A stretch of DNA of 37,238 nt from JAUREX01 sp964472135 (GTDB lineage: Bacteria; Pseudomonadota; Alphaproteobacteria; Rhodobacterales; Rhodobacteraceae), in the NCBI GenBank assembly GCA_964472135.1, contig CAYYJB010000020.1:1-37238 (forward strand). Direction: 5' to 3'. Both the position numbers and the translations under genes were made by a program. The notes below the pieces were generated by a model, which had not been told where the DNA came from, searched no databases, and saw only the letters and a list, made by a program, of their open reading frames with translations. Shown here piece after piece: positions 1 through 7,615 of this stretch (within the stretch, counting starts at the first letter, position 1; each line of letters opens with the position of its first letter).

Positions 1-99
1 ATGGCCGATCTGCGCGCCGCGATCGCGGCCGGGAACCTCGCGCGCATGGTGGCCGAATTCGAGGCCCAGCGCGCGACGGGCGACATCGAGCCGCGCTGA
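1..99 (+). CDS. tgt: C-terminal end of tRNA-guanine transglycosylase (partial)
   Basis: An open frame runs from the first base of the window to a TGA at 97-99 and encodes 32 residues. The helix with 'LRAAIAAGNLA' followed by a charged tail resembles the C-terminus of bacterial queuine tRNA-ribosyltransferase, which exchanges guanine 34 for preQ1 in GUN-anticodon tRNAs. The ATG at base 1 is probably an internal methionine, because the gene enters from outside the window. The catalytic domain and zinc site are not visible, so the call rests on the C-terminal tail alone. It converges with the ribokinase gene, with only 7 bases between the stop codons. Confidence 0.55.
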   Translation: MADLRAAIAAGNLARMVAEFEAQRATGDIEPR

Positions 100-112
100 G
101 CGGCCCTCAGCG
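94..112. terminator. Short hairpin shared by two convergent stop codons
   Basis: CGCTGAG (94-100) and CTCAGCG (106-112) form a perfect 7-bp stem with a CGGCC loop. The stop codon of the tgt fragment lies in one arm and that of the ribokinase in the other. There is no T-tract, so any termination would not be of the classical intrinsic type. Confidence 0.35.
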
Positions 113-1024
113 GCCGAGCAGGGCGTCGATCTCGGCGCGCGCGGGCATCGCGGGCGCGGTGCCGGGGCGGGTGACCGAGATCCCGGCGGTGGCGCAGCCG
201 AAGCGCACCGCGGCGATGGGGTCGGCGCCCTCGGCGAGGGCCGCCGCGAAGCCGCCGTTGAAGGCATCCCCCGCCCCCGTCGTCTCGACGACCGGCCCCG
301 CGTGGAAGGGGGGCACATGCACGCTCCGCGCCCCGTCGTGATAGAGCGCGCCCTTTTCGCCGAGCGTGATGATCGCGGCCCCGACGCCGCGGGCGCGCAG
401 CGCGCGCGCCGCCGCCTCGGCGCTTTCGACCGATGTCACCTCGACGCCCGTCAGCGCGCTCGCCTCGCTCTCGTTCGGGGTGACGAAATCGCACAGCGCC
501 AGCATCTCATCGCCGAGCGGCGCGGCCGGGGCGGGGTTCAGCACCGTGCGCACCCCTGCCCCGCGCGCGATCTGCAGCGCGCGCAGCGCCGCGGGCATGG
601 GCTGTTCAAGCTGCGTCACGAACACCGACGCCCCCGCGATGAGTTCGGCGCGCGCCTCGATGTCGGCGGCCGAGATCGTGCCCGCCACCCCGGGCGAGAC
701 GATGATCGCGTTGTTGCCGGTCGCGGCCTCGATGAAGATGTAGGCCGCGCCCGTATAGCTCTCGTCATGCTGGGTGACGGCGGGGCGCACACCCGCACGC
801 GCCCAGGTGGCGAGCGCCATGTCGGCGAAGGGGTCGCGGCCGAGGCGGGTGATGAAATGCGTCTCGGCCCCCGCCATCGCCGCCGCGACCGCCTGGTTCG
901 AGCCCTTGCCCCCCGGCCCAAGCGCGAAGCTTTCGCCCATGATCGTCTCGCCCAGACGCGGCTGGCGCGGCGCGCGATAGGCGGTATCGGCGACGAAGAC
1001 CCCGAGAATGACGACGCGGCCCAT
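107..1024 (-). CDS. rbsK: Ribokinase (PfkB family), copy 1
   Basis: A 305-residue PfkB-family kinase, the usual ribokinase length. It should phosphorylate ribose or a related sugar at O5 in the cytoplasm using ATP. The substrate-binding motif GGKGSNQ is at residues 38-44. The anion-hole and catalytic-base motif GAGD is at 250-253 (D253), followed by FNGGF. It is the last gene of the leftward operon ATPase, SGNH esterase, FucU, ribokinase, and begins 10 bases after the FucU stop. The company of an ABC transporter and a mutarotase fits a sugar kinase working on the imported substrate. The N-terminal strand 'GVFVADT' differs from the common 'GSxNxD' but keeps an Asp, so the true sugar may not be ribose. 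Confidence 0.85.
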   Translation of the reverse strand: MGRVVILGVFVADTAYRAPRQPRLGETIMGESFALGPGGKGSNQAVAAAMAGAETHFITRLGRDPFADMALATWARAGVRPAVTQHDESYTGAAYIFIEAATGNNAIIVSPGVAGTISAADIEARAELIAGASVFVTQLEQPMPAALRALQIARGAGVRTVLNPAPAAPLGDEMLALCDFVTPNESEASALTGVEVTSVESAEAAARALRARGVGAAIITLGEKGALYHDGARSVHVPPFHAGPVVETTGAGDAFNGGFAAALAEGADPIAAVRFGCATAGISVTRPGTAPAMPARAEIDALLGR

Positions 1025-1034
1025 GGCTCCCCCC

Positions 1035-1487
1035 TCAGGCGTCTGGCGCGATCACGCCCTTGCGGAGCATGAAGCAGCCGTAGAAGCGCCGCTCGCCGGT
1101 CTGGATGACGGCATAGGCGCGGCGCGCGATGTCGTAGAAGGCGAAGCGCTCGATCCCGACCATGGGGCGCGGACGGCCCTCGGCGCGGTCGATCTCGGCC
1201 TGCACCTCGGCCTGCACGGGCGGGATGTCATGGGGCGCGCCCACGACCTCCATCCGGCCCGCGAAATCATCGACGAAGGTATCGAGCGGCAGGACCGACA
1301 GGATCGCCCGCATCGCCTCGGCCGAGGTCAGGTTCTCCATCCGCAGGAGGCGCCCGAGGACGGTCGCGCGCGCCACCGAATCCGAGGGGAAGTTCGTGTC
1401 GGACACGATCAGCACATCGCCATGCCCCATGGCGCGCAGCGCGTGCAGCACATCGGCATTGAGCCGGTTGTCGATCCCCTTGAGCAT
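1035..1487 (-). CDS. fucU: RbsD/FucU-family sugar mutarotase, copy 1 (FucU type)
   Basis: A 150-residue protein of the RbsD/FucU fold, which interconverts alpha and beta anomers of free sugars in the cytoplasm so the next enzyme receives its preferred anomer. The catalytic His motif MGHGD is at residues 20-24 (H22). The C-terminal signature FAFY (115-118), then TGER and YG (136-137), matches L-fucose mutarotase FucU better than ribose pyranase RbsD. It lies between the SGNH esterase (9-base gap) and ribokinase 1 (10-base gap). A paralogue about half identical by eye closes the divergent transporter operon at 7144-7599. A fucose-type role fits the fuconolactonase and fuconate-dehydrogenase-like genes further right. 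The exact sugar is inferred. Confidence 0.85.
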   Translation of the reverse strand: MLKGIDNRLNADVLHALRAMGHGDVLIVSDTNFPSDSVARATVLGRLLRMENLTSAEAMRAILSVLPLDTFVDDFAGRMEVVGAPHDIPPVQAEVQAEIDRAEGRPRPMVGIERFAFYDIARRAYAVIQTGERRFYGCFMLRKGVIAPDA

Positions 1488-1496
1488 CCCTTCCCC

Positions 1497-2141
1497 CTAT
1501 CCGAACGCGGCGCGCACGGCCGCCGCCACCGCATCGGCCAGCGCATGGTGCGCGGCCGCATCGTAATGGATCCCGTCGACGGGCGAGACCGCGACATGGC
1601 GCCCCGCATCGACGAAGGGCACCGACTGGCGCGCCGCGACCTCGGCCAGACGCGGGGCCAGATCGCGCGATACCGCCGCCCCGCCCGCGAAGATCGCCGC
1701 CAGCACGCCCGATTCGGTGATGGGCGGCGGCGCGATCAGCAGGACGGCCGGCGCCGCGCCGTCCGGGCCCGCCGGGGTGGCGCGGATCGCGCGGATCAGC
1801 CGCTCGACCGACAGCGCGATATCCTGCGCGCCGACGGCGAAGCGGGGCTTGAGATCGTTGGTGCCGAGCTTGAGGATCACGAGATCGATCGGCCGGTGCG
1901 ATTCGAGGATCGCGGGCAGGATCGTGAGGCCGTTGCGATGCGCCCCCTCGACCGGATCGTCGTGCAGCGTCGTGCGCCCGGGATGGCCCTCGGCCAGCAC
2001 CTCCCACTCGGGGGCGAGCAGCGCGGCCAGCCGGTTCGGCCAGCGGTCGGCGGGCGGGTGGCGGCGCATCTCGCCAAGGCTTGCAACCGGCATGGTGCCA
2101 TGCGTGTTGCTGTCGCCATAGCAGAGCGCCACCCGGCTCAT
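1497..2141 (-). CDS. Cytoplasmic SGNH/GDSL hydrolase (arylesterase-like)
   Basis: A 214-residue SGNH hydrolase with all four blocks. Block I is GDSNTHG at residues 9-15, with nucleophile S11. A Gly in block II follows the 'AEGHPGRT' segment. Block III is GTND at 93-96. Block V is DGIH at 189-192, with D189 and H192 completing the triad. Relatives hydrolyse esters, including O-acetyl groups on carbohydrates. There is no signal peptide, so it acts in the cytoplasm. Its ATG overlaps the ATPase stop as ATGA (2138-2141), showing translational coupling to a sugar importer. Removing an acyl group from the imported sugar is therefore a reasonable inference but is not shown by sequence. Confidence 0.82.
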   Translation of the reverse strand: MSRVALCYGDSNTHGTMPVASLGEMRRHPPADRWPNRLAALLAPEWEVLAEGHPGRTTLHDDPVEGAHRNGLTILPAILESHRPIDLVILKLGTNDLKPRFAVGAQDIALSVERLIRAIRATPAGPDGAAPAVLLIAPPPITESGVLAAIFAGGAAVSRDLAPRLAEVAARQSVPFVDAGRHVAVSPVDGIHYDAAAHHALADAVAAAVRAAFG

Positions 2142-3193
2142 CCGATGCGCGCCCCCGTGGAGGCGTCAAAGAGGTGATGGAGCCCCGAGCGCGGCGCGAG
2201 CCGCACCGCGTCCCCGGGCCGGATCGCGACGCGGTCGCGCACGACCGCGACCAGATCGCGCCCCTCGGCGTGCAGGACAAGATGCGTCTCGGACCCGGTC
2301 GGCTCGACGACCGCGACGCGCGCGGCGATGCCCGCGTCCGCCAGATCGAGATGTTCGGGCCGCACGCCATAGGTGACCTGCGCCCCGGGCGCGAGCCCCG
2401 CCGCCTCGGGCGCCGACAGCCGCGTGCCCCCGACCTCGACCTGCCCGCCGGCGACGACCGTCGCGGGCATGAGGTTCATGGCGGGCGAGCCGATGAAGCC
2501 CGCGACGAAGACATTCGCCGGCCGGTCATAGACCTCGAGCGGGGCGCCCACCTGCGCGATGTGGCCGTCGCGCATGACGACGATCCGGTCGGCCATCGTC
2601 ATCGCCTCGATCTGGTCGTGGGTGACATAGACGGTCGTGGTGCCGAGACGCTGGTGCAGTTCGCGGATCTCGGAGCGCATCTGGACGCGCAGCTTGGCGT
2701 CGAGGTTCGAGAGCGGCTCATCGAACAGGAACACCTGCGGGTCGCGCACGATGGCACGCCCCATCGCGACACGCTGGCGCTGGCCGCCCGAAAGCTCGCG
2801 CGGATAGCGCGCGAGATAGGGCTCGAGCCCGAGGATGGCGGCGGCCTTGGCCACGCGCGCCTCGATCTCGGGCTTGGCCATCCCCTTCATCCGCAGGGGA
2901 AATCCCATGTTCGCCGCGACCGTCTTGTGCGGATAGAGGGCGTAGTTCTGAAAGACCATCGCGATGTCGCGCTCGGCCGGCGGCAGGTTGTTGACGACGC
3001 GCCCGCCGATCCGGATCGTGCCGCCCGTGATGCCCTCGAGGCCCGCGATCATGCGCAGGAGCGTCGACTTCCCGCACCCGGACGGGCCCACGAGCACGAC
3101 GAACTGGCCGTCGGCGATATCGACATCGACCCCGTGGACGACGGCGACCGAGCCGTAGGACTTGCGCAATTCGCGGATTTCTACCTCGGCCAT
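2138..3193 (-). CDS. Sugar ABC transporter ATP-binding protein 1 (UgpC/MsmK type)
   Basis: A 351-residue CUT1-type ATPase that powers sugar import by dimerising under the two permeases. Walker A GPSGCGKST is at residues 36-44, signature LSGGQ at 134-138, Walker B with DEP at 158-160, D-loop SNLD at 162-165 and switch His H192. The last 110 residues form a TOBE/OB-fold regulatory domain, giving the family's usual length. An in-frame ATG lies 57 bases upstream, but the ATG at 3193 is chosen because GGAGGGAAG directly precedes it and MAEVEIRELRK is the normal N-terminus. It heads the leftward operon, divergent from its binding protein and permeases, and overlaps the SGNH gene by 4 bases. Confidence 0.93.
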   Translation of the reverse strand: MAEVEIRELRKSYGSVAVVHGVDVDIADGQFVVLVGPSGCGKSTLLRMIAGLEGITGGTIRIGGRVVNNLPPAERDIAMVFQNYALYPHKTVAANMGFPLRMKGMAKPEIEARVAKAAAILGLEPYLARYPRELSGGQRQRVAMGRAIVRDPQVFLFDEPLSNLDAKLRVQMRSEIRELHQRLGTTTVYVTHDQIEAMTMADRIVVMRDGHIAQVGAPLEVYDRPANVFVAGFIGSPAMNLMPATVVAGGQVEVGGTRLSAPEAAGLAPGAQVTYGVRPEHLDLADAGIAARVAVVEPTGSETHLVLHAEGRDLVAVVRDRVAIRPGDAVRLAPRSGLHHLFDASTGARIG

Positions 3194-3258
3194 CTTCCCT
3201 CCACGTCGCAGGACATCCTTTCGATAGTCGCCACCGTGAGGGCTGTCCACTCCCTTGT

Positions 3259-3274
3259 CATGCTAACATGTTAG
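3259..3274. promoter_or_regulatory. GntR-type operator between the two transporter operons
   Basis: CATGCTAACATGTTAG contains the perfect 12-bp palindrome CTAACATGTTAG (3263-3274) and a second CATG exactly 8 bases upstream. It lies in the divergent region between ATPase 1 and binding protein 1. The same arrangement, 14 of 16 bases identical, occurs at 17840-17855 over the start codon of the GntR gene, which makes that regulator the likely ligand. Binding itself is inferred. Confidence 0.72.
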
Positions 3275-3278
3275 ATGC

Positions 3279-3308
3279 TTGACTCCGGGGCAATGCCCGT
3301 CAGATGAT
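3279..3308 (+). promoter_or_regulatory. Possible sigma-70 promoter of the binding-protein operon
   Basis: TTGACT (3279-3284) and GATGAT (3303-3308) are separated by 18 bases and match the sigma-70 boxes at 5/6 and 4/6 positions. The palindromic operator ends 4 bases upstream of the -35 box, so a bound regulator would contact or block polymerase. A leader of about 110 bases would precede the ATG at 3424. Confidence 0.35.
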
Positions 3309-3423
3309 CCACCGGGTTCGGAAGGGGGGTCCGGGCGACGGTGTCGACTTGTGCGTGCGGCCCGTGGCAACCTCCTTCGGTTCGGGATGTTCGGCCGCAT
3401 CGCGGCAAAATGGGAGGAAGGTA

Positions 3424-5055
3424 ATGAAGGTAGAACACTACAACATGGCGGTGCGGGCGGGTCTGACCCGTCGTCGGCTGCTGCAGACGGCAGCGAGCGC
3501 GGGCGCTCTCGGTGCGCTCGGTGGCGTTGCCCCGGCTCTGGCCGGCGGGCACGGGAATGTGCGCGCCGCGATTCTGCAGATCCCGGGCGTCGGCAAGGGC
3601 TCGCCCACGGATGCCGACTGGCAGAAGGTCGGCGAGATGTGCCTTGCCGCGACCAAGGCCAATGTCGCCGAGGGCGAGTTCGCGGGCGTCGAGCTGACCT
3701 TCATGGGGCTCAACAACCAGAACCTGCACAACTTCCTGTTCCGCGGGTTCCTCAAGCCCTGGGAAGCCTACACGGGCGCCAAGATCAACTGGATCGACCT
3801 CGCGCAGGCCGACTATAACGCGCGCCTGCAGCAGTCGATCGCGACCGGCACGGTCGATTACGACATCCTCGAGATGGGCGCGCCCTTCGAGGGCGATACC
3901 GCCGGGCGCGGCCTGCTCGACGAGATGCCCGACTGGGTCAAGACCCAGATCGAGGCCGATGACCTCGTGGGCTATCTCCAGCCCCCCGTCGGCACCTGGA
4001 ACGGCAAGAGCTATCGCATCACCATCGACGGCGACTGCCACACCTTCGCCTATCGCAAGGACTATTTCGGCGAGGGCGCGATCGGCGGGGCCGAAGTGCC
4101 GAAGACCTGGCAGCAGGTCAACGCCGTCTCGAAGGCGCTCGTCGGCAAGACCGACCCGCTGACGGGCCTTGCGGCGCACGGCTATCTCGACCCGCTCAAG
4201 GGCTGGGGCGGCTTCGGCTTCTACTTCCTCGAGAACCGCGCGGCGGCCTATGCCAAGCATCCGTCCGACCCCGCCTGGCTCTTCGACCCCGACACGATGA
4301 AGCCGCGCGTCAACAACCCAGCCTGGGTGCAGGCCATCCAGGACGTGATGGACCTGATCGCGACGCCGGGCGCCTATCCGGCCGACCAGATCAACGCCGA
4401 TCCGGGCACCACGGGCTTCTCGCAGTTCCTCGCCGGCACGGGCTCGATGCTCATGTGGTGGGGCGACATCGGGTCGAACGCGCGCACCTCGGACACCTCG
4501 GTCGTGGGCGATGTCGTGGGCTTCGGGATCAACCCCGGCTCTGACCGCGTCTACAACTCGCAGACCGGCGCGTGGGAAGAGACCTACAACGAAGCTCCGA
4601 ACATGGCCTATCTCGGCTGGGGCGTCTATGTCACCGCGAACGTCTCGGGCGACGAGAAGAAGCGCAAGGCGGCCTGGTCGGCGGCGGCGCATCTCGGCGG
4701 CAAGGACATCTCGCTGTGGATGGCCGCCTATCCGTCGGGCTTCCAGCCCTACCGCAACTCGCACTTCCAGTACGAGGAGTGGGAGGCCGCCGGCTACGAC
4801 CGCGCCTTTGTCGAGGACTACCTCGGGTCGAACGCCGACAGCTACAACCACCCCAACGCCGCGATCGAACCGCGCATCCCCGGCATCTTCCAGTACTACT
4901 CGGTCGCCGAGGACGAGCTGGCCAAGGGCTTCGCGGGCCAGTATGCCTCGGCGCAGGAAACCGCCGATGCCATCGCAGCCGCCTGGGAGAAGATCACCGA
5001 CCAGATCGGCCGCGACAGCCAGATCGCGCTCTACAAGGCCTCGCTCGGGCTCTGA
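3424..5055 (+). CDS. Tat-exported sugar ABC transporter substrate-binding protein 1
   Basis: A 543-residue extracellular solute-binding protein (family 1) that captures the sugar in the periplasm. The N-terminus has a twin-arginine motif (TRRRLLQ, residues 15-21), a hydrophobic Ala/Gly-rich stretch and a likely cleavage site after ALA (about residue 40). It is therefore probably folded before export through Tat. The mature chain is about 500 residues, clearly longer than the roughly 400 of common CUT1 binding proteins, and it contains many aromatic residues that could stack on sugar. The ATG at 3424 is chosen because GGGAGGAAG lies 3 bases upstream; an earlier in-frame ATG at 3304 would put a charged tail before the signal. 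Two permeases follow. Confidence 0.9.
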   Translation: MKVEHYNMAVRAGLTRRRLLQTAASAGALGALGGVAPALAGGHGNVRAAILQIPGVGKGSPTDADWQKVGEMCLAATKANVAEGEFAGVELTFMGLNNQNLHNFLFRGFLKPWEAYTGAKINWIDLAQADYNARLQQSIATGTVDYDILEMGAPFEGDTAGRGLLDEMPDWVKTQIEADDLVGYLQPPVGTWNGKSYRITIDGDCHTFAYRKDYFGEGAIGGAEVPKTWQQVNAVSKALVGKTDPLTGLAAHGYLDPLKGWGGFGFYFLENRAAAYAKHPSDPAWLFDPDTMKPRVNNPAWVQAIQDVMDLIATPGAYPADQINADPGTTGFSQFLAGTGSMLMWWGDIGSNARTSDTSVVGDVVGFGINPGSDRVYNSQTGAWEETYNEAPNMAYLGWGVYVTANVSGDEKKRKAAWSAAAHLGGKDISLWMAAYPSGFQPYRNSHFQYEEWEAAGYDRAFVEDYLGSNADSYNHPNAAIEPRIPGIFQYYSVAEDELAKGFAGQYASAQETADAIAAAWEKITDQIGRDSQIALYKASLGL

Positions 5056-5118
5056 TCGGACGGAACAGGCGGGGGCTGGCGGCGACGCCGGCCCCCGTCG
5101 CACTGACAGGGGCACGGC

Positions 5119-6225
5119 ATGGCCGGTTCGGGCGATCTCCTCCATGTCGTGACGAACGACAACCTGCCGGCCGGGCGCGTGGCCCTGGGCCGGCTTGTCA
5201 TGAATGCCGCCGCCGCGATCCTGATCGCGGTGACGGCCGCCCAGATCGCCGACGCGCAGGGCTGGATCGATCTCGGTTTCGCGAACTGGCGGCCGACGCT
5301 CTATGCCTATGTGCTCTGGGGGTTCGCCTTCTGCTGGGGGCAGGTGCTGACGCGGGGCGAGCAGGGCAAGCGCGCGCTCTTCGTGCTGCCGGCGGCGCTC
5401 TTTGTCGTCTCGATGGTCGTCTTTCCGCTGCTCTTCGGCCTCGTGATCGCGTTTTCCGACTGGAACCTCTCATCGCCCGACGGGCGGCGCTTCAACGGGC
5501 TCGACAACATCCGCCAGATGTGGGGCGATCCGTTCTACTGGAACGCGCTCCTCAACATGGTCTGGTACACGCTCGCGATCGCGGTAGAATACGCGATCGC
5601 CTTCGGGCTGGCGCTGCTCCTGAACGCGCAGATCGTGGCGCGCAAGTTCTGGCGCGTGGCGTTCCTTTTGCCGCTCATGCTCTCGCCCGTGGCGGTGAGC
5701 TGGATGGTCGGCAAGTCGATGCTCGAACCCCGCTTCGGGCCGATCGCGCGGCTCGCGCGCGCGCTCGGCTGGGAAAACCCCTCGTTCTTCGCCTCGCCCG
5801 AGATGGCGCGGCTGGCGATCATGGTGATGGACGCCTGGACGTTCATCCCCTTCATGATGATCATGATCCTCGCGGGCCTTCAGGCCATCCCGCGCGAGTT
5901 GCACGAGGCCGCGCGCGTCGATGGCGCGAGTGGCTGGCGCAGCTTCTGGGAGGTCACCTTTCCGCTGATGCTGCCGGTGTCGGTCACGGCGATCCTGATC
6001 CGCATCATCTTCAAGCTCAAGATCGCCGACATCATCATCAACGTCACCTCGGGCGGCCCGGGCGGGGCCACCGACAGCGTGACGAGCTTCATCTTCCGCG
6101 AATACCGCGACCGCTCGAACGTGGGCTACGGCACGCTGCTCGCGATGGTCTATCTCGTGCTCATCGTCATCGCGATGACGCTCCTGATGAAGCTCGCCGA
6201 CCGCTGGATGAGGCCGAGGCACTGA
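5119..6225 (+). CDS. Sugar ABC transporter permease 1 (MalF-like, extended N-terminus)
   Basis: A 368-residue inner-membrane permease of the binding-protein-dependent family. The EAA loop that docks the ATPase reads ELHEAARVDGAS, about 110 residues from the C-terminus. Two extra hydrophobic segments (about residues 25-47 and 58-78) precede the canonical six-helix core, which starts near residue 86. Ordinary CUT1 permeases of this type have about 290-310 residues, so the extension is real and resembles in kind, though not in size, the longer N-terminus of E. coli MalF. The start follows AGGGGCACGGC. The stop is one base before the next permease's ATG. Confidence 0.92.
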   Translation: MAGSGDLLHVVTNDNLPAGRVALGRLVMNAAAAILIAVTAAQIADAQGWIDLGFANWRPTLYAYVLWGFAFCWGQVLTRGEQGKRALFVLPAALFVVSMVVFPLLFGLVIAFSDWNLSSPDGRRFNGLDNIRQMWGDPFYWNALLNMVWYTLAIAVEYAIAFGLALLLNAQIVARKFWRVAFLLPLMLSPVAVSWMVGKSMLEPRFGPIARLARALGWENPSFFASPEMARLAIMVMDAWTFIPFMMIMILAGLQAIPRELHEAARVDGASGWRSFWEVTFPLMLPVSVTAILIRIIFKLKIADIIINVTSGGPGGATDSVTSFIFREYRDRSNVGYGTLLAMVYLVLIVIAMTLLMKLADRWMRPRH

Positions 6226-6226
6226 C

Positions 6227-7144
6227 ATGGGCACGCAGATCTTCCACGACACCGAGACCGACACGCGCCACCGCGCCGCCTGGTGGGCGGGGCGCATCGC
6301 GATCTATGGCGCGCTCGGCTTCTGGGCCTTCATCTGCCTCTTCCCGATCTTCTGGACGATCACCACCTCGTTCAAGATGGCGCCCGATGTCATGAAGGGC
6401 AACATCCTGCCCTGGTGGGATTTCCGCCCCGCCTGGCTCGGCTGGCGCTCGCTCGGGCTCTCGCCCGACACGATCGGCACGGTCTCGACCCCGCGGGACG
6501 AGTTCATGAAGCGCTTCACCAATTCGCTGGTGATCTCGGTCTCGGCCTCGACGCTCGCGGTGGTGCTCGGCAGCCTCGCGGCCTACGGGCTGTCGCGCTT
6601 TTCCTATCGCTTCGGGCCGATGAAGAACGCCGACATCTCGTTCTTCTTCCTCAGCCAGCTCATCTTGCCGCCCGTCGTGCTCGCCCTGCCCTTCCTTGTC
6701 CTCTACAAGTCGCTCGCGCTCCTCGACAGCCGGGTGGGGCTCATTCTGCTCTATACGCTCACGGTGCTGCCGATCGTGGTGTGGATCATGCGCGACCAGT
6801 TCGCGGGCATCCCGACCGAGCTCGAAGAGGCCGCGATGGTCGACGGTCTCTCGATCTGGGGGGCGTTCCTGACGATCGTGCTGCCGATCGCGCTGCCGGG
6901 GATGGTCGCGGCCTTCATCCTCTCGCTCGTGCTGACGTGGAACGAGTATTTCTTCGCCGCACTCCTGACCTCGACGCATGCCAACACGCTGCCGGTGATG
7001 GTCGCGAGCCAGACGGGCAGCCAGGGCATCAGCTGGTGGTCGATGGCGGCCCTCTCGACGGCCGCGATCGCGCCGCTCGTGGTCGTGGGCGTGCTGCTCG
7101 AGCGCTATATCATCAAGGGCATGGCGGCCGGCGCGGTGAAGTGA
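6227..7144 (+). CDS. Sugar ABC transporter permease 1 (MalG-like)
   Basis: A 305-residue partner permease with six predicted membrane helices. The ATPase-docking EAA loop ELEEAAMVDGLS lies in the C-terminal third, followed by the usual 'LPIALPG' helix. An insert of about 60 residues after the first helix (roughly residues 50-100) is probably periplasmic. The short spacing from the MalF-like gene (1 base) and the TGATG overlap with the next gene (7142-7146) indicate one transcript and coupled translation. It should form a heterodimer with the MalF-like subunit and use the ATPase encoded on the other strand at 2138-3193, because this operon contains none. Confidence 0.93.
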   Translation: MGTQIFHDTETDTRHRAAWWAGRIAIYGALGFWAFICLFPIFWTITTSFKMAPDVMKGNILPWWDFRPAWLGWRSLGLSPDTIGTVSTPRDEFMKRFTNSLVISVSASTLAVVLGSLAAYGLSRFSYRFGPMKNADISFFFLSQLILPPVVLALPFLVLYKSLALLDSRVGLILLYTLTVLPIVVWIMRDQFAGIPTELEEAAMVDGLSIWGAFLTIVLPIALPGMVAAFILSLVLTWNEYFFAALLTSTHANTLPVMVASQTGSQGISWWSMAALSTAAIAPLVVVGVLLERYIIKGMAAGAVK

Positions 7145-7599
7145 TGCTCAAGGGGATCGATCAGCGCCTGTCGGCCGAGATCGTCCATGCGCTCATGCTC
7201 ATGGGCCATGGCGACGATCTGGTGATCTGCGACGTCAATCACCCCGCCGCCACCATCGCCGCCGAGACGACCCACGGCCGCCTCATCGACATGGCGGGCT
7301 GCGACATCCCGACCGGGGCGGCGGCGATCCTGACGCTCATGCCGCTCGACACCTTCGTGCCCGCCCCCGTCGCGCGGATGGAGGTGGTGGGCGACCCCGC
7401 GGCGCGCGTGCCTGTGTTCGATGCGATGCAGCGCGTGATCGACGCGGCCGAAGGCCGCCCCGTCGCGATGGAGGCGCTCGAGCGTTTCGCGTTCTACGCC
7501 GCGGCCAAGCGCGCCTTCTGCATCATCCGCACCGCCGACAGCGGGCCCTATGGCTGCTTCATCCTCAAAAAGGGCGTCGTCAGCCTGCCGCCGCTCTGA
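7144..7599 (+). CDS. fucU: RbsD/FucU-family sugar mutarotase, copy 2
   Basis: A 151-residue paralogue of the mutarotase at 1035-1487. It starts with the same MLKGID, keeps the MGHGD motif with H22, and has the FucU-like C-terminus (RFAFYAAAKRAF, then YG and LKKGV). Its ATG overlaps the permease stop (TGATG), so it is translated with the transporter. Two mutarotases, one per divergent operon, suggest either two substrates or anomers, or a subfunctionalised duplicate. Between MGHGD and the C-terminal signature the two copies differ considerably, which argues against a recent duplication. The specificity is not readable from sequence. Confidence 0.84.
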   Translation: MLKGIDQRLSAEIVHALMLMGHGDDLVICDVNHPAATIAAETTHGRLIDMAGCDIPTGAAAILTLMPLDTFVPAPVARMEVVGDPAARVPVFDAMQRVIDAAEGRPVAMEALERFAFYAAAKRAFCIIRTADSGPYGCFILKKGVVSLPPL

Positions 7600-7615
7600 C
7601 CGCTCAGGGCCAGAG
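7594..7615. terminator. Hairpin between convergent mutarotase and creatininase-like genes
   Basis: CTCTGACC and GGCCAGAG form an 8-position stem with one mismatch around a GCTCAG loop. The hairpin covers both stop codons of the convergent pair, which are 4 bases apart. There is no T-tract. Confidence 0.3.

Noticed and set aside
3271..5145. 624-codon minus-strand open frame opposite binding protein 1
   Set aside because: It is antisense to a clear binding-protein gene, has low-complexity Arg/Gly/Val content and no family resemblance. Long shadow frames are expected in GC-rich DNA.
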